64,000 nucleotides of DNA. It comes from Oscillospiraceae bacterium (lineage in GTDB: Bacteria; Bacillota; Clostridia; Oscillospirales; Oscillospiraceae). A program made the translations under genes and the position numbers. Under the pieces are notes generated by a model. The model searched no databases. It saw nothing but the letters and a program-made list of their open reading frames with translations, and was not told the origin of the DNA. Positions 58,561 to 64,000 of the stretch are shown piece by piece (positions within the stretch are counted from its first letter, which is position 1; the number at the start of each line of letters is the position of its first letter). Location of the stretch: positions 1 to 64,000 of the forward strand of contig JAHHRS010000002.1 of the NCBI GenBank assembly GCA_020025675.1. Direction: 5' to 3'.

Positions 58561-60693
58561 ATGAAAAATAAATTTAAAACTATTTTAAGTCTATTACTTA
58601 TTCTGGCAATGAGTCTTTCACTTGCGGCATGCGGAGGGGGAGAGCCTGAAAAAGAAGAAGCTCCGCCACCGGAAGAGCCGATGGAGGAAACGGAGAAAAA
58701 AGAACTTTCTGCGGATAATGTCATTGAGCTTAATTATGCCGCTGATGTAATCAAAAAACCGGAAGACATAAAATATATTAGGAACATAACGTATTTTGAG
58801 CACACTATATATTTGTTAGGTGAGGACAAGGACGGAAACAAGCTGATTTTTTCATCTCCCATGGAAAATGTTCAGTGGACACAGCTGAATTTCCAGATGG
58901 AACAAGTATCTGAAGAAAGCTTTTTTGAAATTAACGGATTACTGGCTGATGAAAACAGTATCTATATGCCTTGCAACGGCTGGGATGAGGAAAACGGCGA
59001 ATATTCGGTGCTGAGAGTATACGACAGGGAAAGCGGCGAGAAAAAAGAAGAGTACAAGCTTGAGGGAATGAACGAAATGTTCCAGCCTCAGTGGCTGATG
59101 AGCGGAGACAAGCTTATAGGTATATCCTCAGGAGCTGCCAAAGTGATTAACACTGACGGAACGGCAGGTGTTTCGATAGAAGAAGGAGTATGCTTCGGAG
59201 CAAAGCTTCAGGAAAAAATTGTTCTTGGTATGGAGGGTCAGGAAAACGCACTTATGGAATTTGACCCTGAAACAGGAGAACTGAAAAAACTGTGCACAAT
59301 CAAAGACGAGTTTAATTCCTACACGAATTATTCCTCATATATAAGTGAAGGGCCTGTTCTTTTGGCAGACGGAGACAGCGCAAAATCTATTGATATTGAC
59401 AGCGGAGAGACAGAGGAAATTTTAAACTGGAATGATATAGGCATACCTATGAGCATGGGCGCACAGTCCGTATATGTTACGGAAGAAAATGAAATATATC
59501 TTCTGGACGGGGGTATGGGACCCAGAAATGCCTGTATATATAAAATGTATCCCCACGAAGGAGGAACCAGAAAAGAGCTGGTTGTTTCCTCAGGTGCAGG
59601 AGTAGGGGGAATATACACATCTGATGCCATTGCTAAGTTTAACCGTGAAAACGGTGAATATGTAATTCGTGAAAAGGTGTATAAACAGGACGAGGCGGAC
59701 AAAATCCTCACGGAAATTATAGCGGGAGAGGGGCCGGATGTATTCTTTATAGGCAGCACTACCGACAGAGAAAGTGCATTCACCAGAGTAAATGTGGGCA
59801 GCAATCTGTTTGAAGATCTGATGCCTTATATCGAGTCAGACCCGGATATAAAAAAAGAGGATTTCCTCCCCGGAGTTCTGGAGTCAATGACGGTGGACGG
59901 ACATATTTATGCCATGCACCCTGCAATTCAGGCCATAAGTATAGTGGCTCCCAAGGAATTGGCAGACGGACTTGAAAAATGGGATATGGACAGCCTCTTT
60001 GCTGTGAAAGAAAATCTGCCTGAGGGATGCAAACTGTTTGGCGGCAGCAAAGAAATGCTTTTGGAATATCTGTGTCATTATGCAAGCGTAAGGTTTGTAA
60101 ACAAGAGTGAGGGTACCTGCTCTTTTGATGATCAGGAGTTTGCGGGCTGGCTTGAACTTATTAAAAACACAGAGCCTTTTGAATACGGCGAGGATGAAAA
60201 GTATGCCATTAATTTGTGCTATGCCGGACATAATATACCGAGAATGAGCAGAGAGACTTTCGGTGATTACGAATACTTAGGCTTCCCAAGCTCTGATGGT
60301 GGTATTAACTATCTGTTAAGTTCAGTTGGCGGTTACTCGATTATGGCAGACAGTGAAAATAAGGATGCCGCATGGGAATATATAAAAATCCTGCTTTCAT
60401 ATGAAATACAGGAAAAGCTTTGCGGATTCGGTTACCCGGTAATGGAGAAAAATTTTGATGAGTGTATGAATATGGAAATGTCTTCAGAGTACGGAATGGA
60501 TGTTAAGGAAGAAGACGGAGCAAAACTCAAAGCAGTTATTGCCTCTTCCACAAAGTTCGGTGAGATGAGTGCAGTGAGCGATATTATAATGGAAGAATCG
60601 CAGAAATATTTTGCAGACCAGAAACCGCTTGAGGAAACGGTTCAGATGATACAGAGCAGGGCAAGCATTTATCTTGCCGAACAGAAGCAGTAA
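58561..60693 (+). CDS. lipoprotein: propeller-like N-part joined to an ABC-type solute-binding domain
   Basis: 710 residues. The signal peptide ends in a lipobox (SLAACG, Cys near 22) and an acidic Pro/Glu linker follows. Residues ~75-335 form repeated beta segments with Gly/Asp turns ('RVYDRESGEKKEEYKLEG', 'MEFDPETGELKKLC') like a beta-propeller. Residues ~345-700 are a family-1 extracellular solute-binding domain ('TSDAIAKFNRENGEYVIREKVYKQDEADKILTEIIAGEGPDVFFIG'). No ABC permease or ATPase is next to it. It may be a sensor-type binding protein. The ribosome site is AAAGGAAGG. Confidence 0.82.
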   Translation: MKNKFKTILSLLLILAMSLSLAACGGGEPEKEEAPPPEEPMEETEKKELSADNVIELNYAADVIKKPEDIKYIRNITYFEHTIYLLGEDKDGNKLIFSSPMENVQWTQLNFQMEQVSEESFFEINGLLADENSIYMPCNGWDEENGEYSVLRVYDRESGEKKEEYKLEGMNEMFQPQWLMSGDKLIGISSGAAKVINTDGTAGVSIEEGVCFGAKLQEKIVLGMEGQENALMEFDPETGELKKLCTIKDEFNSYTNYSSYISEGPVLLADGDSAKSIDIDSGETEEILNWNDIGIPMSMGAQSVYVTEENEIYLLDGGMGPRNACIYKMYPHEGGTRKELVVSSGAGVGGIYTSDAIAKFNRENGEYVIREKVYKQDEADKILTEIIAGEGPDVFFIGSTTDRESAFTRVNVGSNLFEDLMPYIESDPDIKKEDFLPGVLESMTVDGHIYAMHPAIQAISIVAPKELADGLEKWDMDSLFAVKENLPEGCKLFGGSKEMLLEYLCHYASVRFVNKSEGTCSFDDQEFAGWLELIKNTEPFEYGEDEKYAINLCYAGHNIPRMSRETFGDYEYLGFPSSDGGINYLLSSVGGYSIMADSENKDAAWEYIKILLSYEIQEKLCGFGYPVMEKNFDECMNMEMSSEYGMDVKEEDGAKLKAVIASSTKFGEMSAVSDIIMEESQKYFADQKPLEETVQMIQSRASIYLAEQKQ

Positions 60694-60733
60694 AAAAGAC
60701 GGTTCGGTGCACAGGGCACCGAACCGTCTTTTT
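60693..60733. terminator. intrinsic terminator
   Basis: An 18-bp perfect stem with an ACAGG loop and T-run lies between the convergent lipoprotein and XRE genes. Confidence 0.95.
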
Positions 60734-60738
60734 CATGC

Positions 60739-61491
60739 TTACTGGTATTTTTTACCGACAATATATATGGGAATAAACAGCCCGCCTAAGCAGAGAAAGA
60801 GAAAAATGTAAAGCTCATAGTTAAAAAAGAAGTCAAGCCCGAAGATGCCGGCCAGAAAGCAGAGTGGGGGGTAAACTGCTGCCAGAAGGCATGACCAGAT
60901 TTTTCCCGTATTCAATATGTGAGGCCAGTTTGAATTGTTGAAATACAGTCCGGGAACATTCATGCGCAGAATTCCGTCAGCCATTCCCTGAATTTTGTTT
61001 TCATCGTAAAATTTCGGCAGTCTGCTCACAGCAAATAAACAGAAATAGGCTCCGAATATTACGCTGAGAATCAGGGCGGTGGGGAGTGTGCAGGAGACAG
61101 GACCGCAAAAGTAATTTAATGCAAAGAATATTCCGCCAATCAAAACGGAAATAGGATATATTATAATGAAAGGCCCTTTATCTTTGTATACCCTCTGCGC
61201 CTTCTTGTCCGAAAGAGAAATGGCGGCTTTCACTATGTCCTCTACCTGCTGGGCTTCCATTGGACTTTCTGTTGCTTTGCCGCAGGTTAAAAGTTCTGTT
61301 GTACTTATTCCGAATAGCTCAGACAGGGGAATGAGAAGAGCAGTATCGGGAATACTTACACCCGTTTCCCACTTGCTTACGGCTTTATCAGAAATGTACA
61401 GCTTTTCTGCTACATCTTTTTGAGTCCAGCCTTTGTTTTTTCTCAGCTGCGATATATATGCGCCCAATTCTTTTTTGTCGATTTCATACAT
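60739..61491 (-). CDS. XRE-family regulator with C-terminal membrane domain
   Basis: 250 residues from the ATG at 61491 (GAGGTG upstream). HTH domain (~5-65): 'LGAYISQLRKNKGWTQKDVAEKLYISDKAVSKWETGVSIPD'. Four membrane segments follow between ~105 and 245, so the regulator is tethered to the membrane. Such proteins respond to envelope or extracellular signals; targets are unknown. The nearest candidates are the lipoprotein and the MFS transporter. Confidence 0.85.
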   Translation of the reverse strand: MYEIDKKELGAYISQLRKNKGWTQKDVAEKLYISDKAVSKWETGVSIPDTALLIPLSELFGISTTELLTCGKATESPMEAQQVEDIVKAAISLSDKKAQRVYKDKGPFIIIYPISVLIGGIFFALNYFCGPVSCTLPTALILSVIFGAYFCLFAVSRLPKFYDENKIQGMADGILRMNVPGLYFNNSNWPHILNTGKIWSCLLAAVYPPLCFLAGIFGLDFFFNYELYIFLFLCLGGLFIPIYIVGKKYQ

Positions 61492-61575
61492 TGCTTTCAC
61501 CTCAAAAAAATTCTACGACACAAGGGCATTTTGCGCAACCGAATGTCAGTAGAGTTGCAAATTTTTCATAAAAAA

Positions 61576-61612
61576 TAGGGGCGATACGAAATAAATCCAA
61601 TATCGCCCCTTA
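61576..61612 (-). terminator. intrinsic terminator of the MFS gene
   Basis: The 11-bp stem TAGGGGCGATA / TATCGCCCCTTA is followed by a T-run on the minus strand, after the stop at 61629. Confidence 0.88.
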
Positions 61613-61628
61613 TGGAGATGATTATTTT

Positions 61629-62972
61629 TTAGTCGTCCATATCTTCAAAGGCATCAAGCCCCCGTTTTGCCTCAACCTTTGCATCGCCGTGCTTTACAAA
61701 AAGCATGGTTATAAAGCTCATTGCCACAAAGAATGCGGCGTAGGGGAAGAGCACCTTGTAGCCTATATGACGCATAAGAGTACCGGCAAAGATAGGAGTT
61801 ACCACTTGCGCCGCCATGGAAGCGGTATAGTAGTAGCCGGTGAACTTGCCCACATCGGAACCCTTGCACATCTCAACAACCATGGGCAGGGAGTTGACAT
61901 TAATGGCGGCCCATGCAAGACCAACCAGGGCAAAAACTAAGAACATCACAAAATTAATACTGCTGTAAACAGTGGTGAGTACAAAGCCAAGAGCAAAGCA
62001 AACAGACAGCAGTATAACACCGAACTGAATGGTCTTTTTTCTGCCGATTTTAGAGGCAATAGTGCCGATTGGAATGTATGAAACTATGGCACCCACAGTT
62101 GCAACCATTAGGCAGGTGGAGGCACCGCCCAGACTCTGGCCCATAACTTTGCTTACATATGTGGTAAACCAGGTGGTAACACCGTTGTAGCCGAAAAACC
62201 ACAGAGCAATGGATGCAAGCAGAAATCCAAGGGAGCGCTTAACATCTTTGGGAAGAACCTCGTTGCCGGAACCGTCATCTTTGGCCAAATCCCATTCAGG
62301 GTGCTTGGCTTCAAGAGCCTTGTTCTCAGCGGCAATTTTAGGCTCTTTTACAGTAACAAAAAGGGCACCGATAGATACAAACATAATGGAAGCAACTACC
62401 ATAAAAAGCGGCTGGTAGTTTACATGGGAAAGCCCCTGAACCTTGGAGTTTGGGTACATGACAGCTGCAACAATAAGATACAGCAGACCGCCAACTGCAC
62501 CCATGAGGTTAATTATGGCATTACCTTTGGAGCGAAGAGGCTTGGGGGTAAGGTCCGGCATGAGCGCAACGGCAGGAGAACGGTAAGTCCCCATGGCGAG
62601 GAGCAAAAGACCCAGAACTATAACAAAAGACACCAGTTTGAAGGCAGACGGTTCTGCGGCAAAACTGTTGTCCAGTACGGGCAAAATATTTACAAGAATA
62701 ATTGCACAGCCCGTACCGAAGAGAATGAACGGCATACGTTTGCCTATTTTCGTGTCAGTACGGTCGGAGATGCTGCCGAATATAGGCAGGAGGAAGAGAG
62801 CAAGGATGTTATCGGCTGCCATTATGGCACCGGAAAACGTCTCGTTCAGATGAAATGTGTTGGTTAAAATAAGGGGAATGATATTATCGTACATCTGCCA
62901 AAAGGAACAGATGGACAAAAATGCAAGACCCACAAGAATAGTGCGTTTGTTGTTAAGCTTAAGCTCGTTCAT
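61629..62972 (-). CDS. MFS transporter, SLC45/GPH-like
   Basis: 447 residues with twelve membrane segments. 'GSISDRTDTKIGKRMPFILFG' is the loop 2-3 motif in the form seen in glycoside-pentoside-hexuronide and SLC45 sucrose-type carriers, and 'RSPAVALMPDLTPKPLRSKGNAIINLMGAVGG' supports this. It would import or export a sugar or glycoside with a proton. Promoter at 63004-63032. No glycosidase is adjacent, so the substrate is open. Confidence 0.85.
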   Translation of the reverse strand: MNELKLNNKRTILVGLAFLSICSFWQMYDNIIPLILTNTFHLNETFSGAIMAADNILALFLLPIFGSISDRTDTKIGKRMPFILFGTGCAIILVNILPVLDNSFAAEPSAFKLVSFVIVLGLLLLAMGTYRSPAVALMPDLTPKPLRSKGNAIINLMGAVGGLLYLIVAAVMYPNSKVQGLSHVNYQPLFMVVASIMFVSIGALFVTVKEPKIAAENKALEAKHPEWDLAKDDGSGNEVLPKDVKRSLGFLLASIALWFFGYNGVTTWFTTYVSKVMGQSLGGASTCLMVATVGAIVSYIPIGTIASKIGRKKTIQFGVILLSVCFALGFVLTTVYSSINFVMFLVFALVGLAWAAINVNSLPMVVEMCKGSDVGKFTGYYYTASMAAQVVTPIFAGTLMRHIGYKVLFPYAAFFVAMSFITMLFVKHGDAKVEAKRGLDAFEDMDD

Positions 62973-63003
62973 TTATTTGCCTCCATTTTTGTGATGTAAT
63001 ATG

Positions 63004-63032
63004 ATTTTACAATATATTCATAAAATATACAA
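63004..63032 (-). promoter_or_regulatory. sigma-A-type promoter of the MFS gene
   Basis: Minus strand: TTGTAT (63032-63027), a 17-nt spacer, TAAAAT (63009-63004). Confidence 0.55.
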
Positions 63033-63052
63033 GAGCCATATATAACTAAAAA

Positions 63053-63082
63053 TTGACTTGAATATATGTAAAGTGGTAATAT
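63053..63082 (+). promoter_or_regulatory. sigma-A-type promoter of the GDPD gene
   Basis: TTGACT (63053-63058), an 18-nt spacer, TAATAT (63077-63082). Confidence 0.6.
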
Positions 63083-63162
63083 ATAAATGTAGGAATATAT
63101 TTAAGAATGTGAATATGAAATTGCCCACAGCAATTATACTTCGCCGTAACGGAGGTATTAAA

Positions 63163-63981
63163 ATGGAAAAGAAAACAAGGAATGCATTACTTTTAGGTGC
63201 AGCTGTAGTGGCTTTGCCGCTGTTTGCTATAGCTCCGGGGCGCTCTTCCAGACGGCAGAAAGCTCCGTTTATTGGCCGAAACTTTGCCCACAGAGGTTTG
63301 CACTCCAGAGATAAATCCGTACCTGAAAACTCTTTGGAGGCCTTTCGCCTTGCCGCTGAAAACGGCTACGGCATAGAGCTGGATGTGCAGCTCAGTCGTG
63401 ACGGTCATGTAGTGGTTTTCCATGACGATACACTGGACAGAGTGTGCGGAGTCCATGGCAGAGTGGAGGAAAAAACACTGGAAGAGCTTAGAGAACTTCG
63501 TCTCTGCGGCTCTGAATACACCATTCCTCTTTTCACCGAGGTGCTTGACGTGATAAAGGGCAGAGGCCCGCTTATAGTAGAGCTTAAAACCGGTAAGCGG
63601 AACCGAGAGCTGTGCGAAAAGACTTATGCTATTCTGGAAGAATATAAGGGAGATGTATGCGTAGAGAGCTTTAACCCGTTCATAGTTGCATGGTTCAGAT
63701 TTCACGCAAAAGATATGCTGAGAGGTCAGCTGGCAGCTCCTCAGGAGGAGTACAATATGCTGCCTAAAATTCAGCGCTTCCTGCTTACAAATACGCTTTT
63801 GAACTTTGTGGCAAGGCCTAACTTTATAGCTTATAAAATCGGAAGACGGCCTTTAACTGTCCGCCTCTCCGAGATGATGGGCGCCATAAAAGTGGGCTGG
63901 ACCTCCCATGAACCCAGAAATGAAAAGGGAAGAGACGCAGTTATTTTTGAATTCTACAAGCCCAGACTCAAATATAAATAA
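63163..63981 (+). CDS. membrane-anchored glycerophosphodiester phosphodiesterase
   Basis: 272 residues from the ATG at 63163, with GGAGG upstream; the long in-frame 5' extension lacks a ribosome site and spans the promoter. One N-terminal membrane segment (~6-22) precedes the GDPD barrel: 'NFAHRGLHSRDKSVPENSLEAFRLAAENGYGIELDVQLSRDGHVVVFHDDTLDRVCG' holds the catalytic His pair, metal Glu/Asp and the H-D-x-T-L-x-R motif. It hydrolyses glycerophosphodiesters to glycerol 3-phosphate and an alcohol. 19 bp follow it before the window ends. Confidence 0.92.
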   Translation: MEKKTRNALLLGAAVVALPLFAIAPGRSSRRQKAPFIGRNFAHRGLHSRDKSVPENSLEAFRLAAENGYGIELDVQLSRDGHVVVFHDDTLDRVCGVHGRVEEKTLEELRELRLCGSEYTIPLFTEVLDVIKGRGPLIVELKTGKRNRELCEKTYAILEEYKGDVCVESFNPFIVAWFRFHAKDMLRGQLAAPQEEYNMLPKIQRFLLTNTLLNFVARPNFIAYKIGRRPLTVRLSEMMGAIKVGWTSHEPRNEKGRDAVIFEFYKPRLKYK

Positions 63982-64000
63982 GAAAGTGTCTGCAAATGAA

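Overview
This window is a 64 kb stretch of chromosome that most likely comes from an endospore-forming member of the Clostridia, probably an Oscillospiraceae-like gut anaerobe. The evidence is a SigG sporulation sigma factor with a SigF-type promoter, a YtvI-type sporulation membrane protein, a HrcA/CIRCE heat-shock operon, an oxygen-independent NrdD/NrdG ribonucleotide reductase, the clostridial GlgC+GlgD pair, an archaeal/eukaryotic-type ProRS and a tetrahydrofolate (THF) riboswitch. No rRNA, tRNA, CRISPR array, prophage or intact insertion sequence was found. The content is mostly core chromosome with a few accessory islands. The lineage call is inference; no marker gene such as 16S is present.

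Layout. 1-2.3 kb: the 3' part of an S9 peptidase and a YgjP-like zinc peptidase. 2.4-4.8 kb (minus): a folate one-carbon group, folD, a structured leader, fchA, a THF riboswitch and folT. 5.0-6.7 kb (plus): a short pyruvate-kinase-like protein and a DivIVA-like coiled coil. 6.7-13.0 kb (minus): a surface glycan cluster (GT2, flippase, ATP-grasp, two DegT-fold proteins, LMW tyrosine phosphatase) behind one strong promoter. 13.1-16.7 kb: nucleoside salvage (psuG, deoD; udk, tdk). 16.7-22.5 kb: a DUF4349 lipoprotein, tcdA, a parvulin foldase, a 20-residue small ORF, a YitT protein and prfB. 22.7-31.4 kb (plus): prs, pth, glgC, glgD, glgP, psuK and a PUA/SH3-like unknown with a structured leader. 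31.5-34.1 kb: NUDIX, rplL, rplJ with an L10 leader, and divergent sigG. 34.1-37.1 kb: a TRAP-TAXI transporter. 37.4-43.0 kb: a HAD phosphatase, plsY, trxB, nrdD, nrdG with NrdR boxes. 43-50.8 kb: small membrane proteins, a phosphoesterase / histidine phosphatase-GNAT operon, a PurN-like protein without catalytic residues, a short aspartokinase, ytvI and a repeat-containing membrane protein. 50.9-58.3 kb: proS, an ASCH protein, and the hrcA-grpE-dnaK-dnaJ operon with CIRCE. 58.5-64 kb: an orphan lipoprotein that joins a propeller-like region to a solute-binding domain, an XRE regulator, an MFS transporter and a glycerophosphodiesterase.

How genes fit together. FolD here lacks the glutamine associated with cyclohydrolase activity and is encoded beside FchA, a separate cyclohydrolase, while folate uptake (FolT) is under THF control. 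PsuG and PsuK form a complete pseudouridine catabolic pair although they are 15 kb apart. The thioredoxin-like tail of NrdD and the adjacent trxB suggest a thioredoxin-reduced class III reductase. The least explained items are the 20-residue ORF on its own small cassette (20565-20627), the structured leaders in front of fchA and the 30619 gene, two homologous hairpins near 17.8 and 30.2 kb, the PurN-like pseudoenzyme, and the glycan cluster that pairs an ATP-grasp ligase with two aminotransferase-fold proteins.
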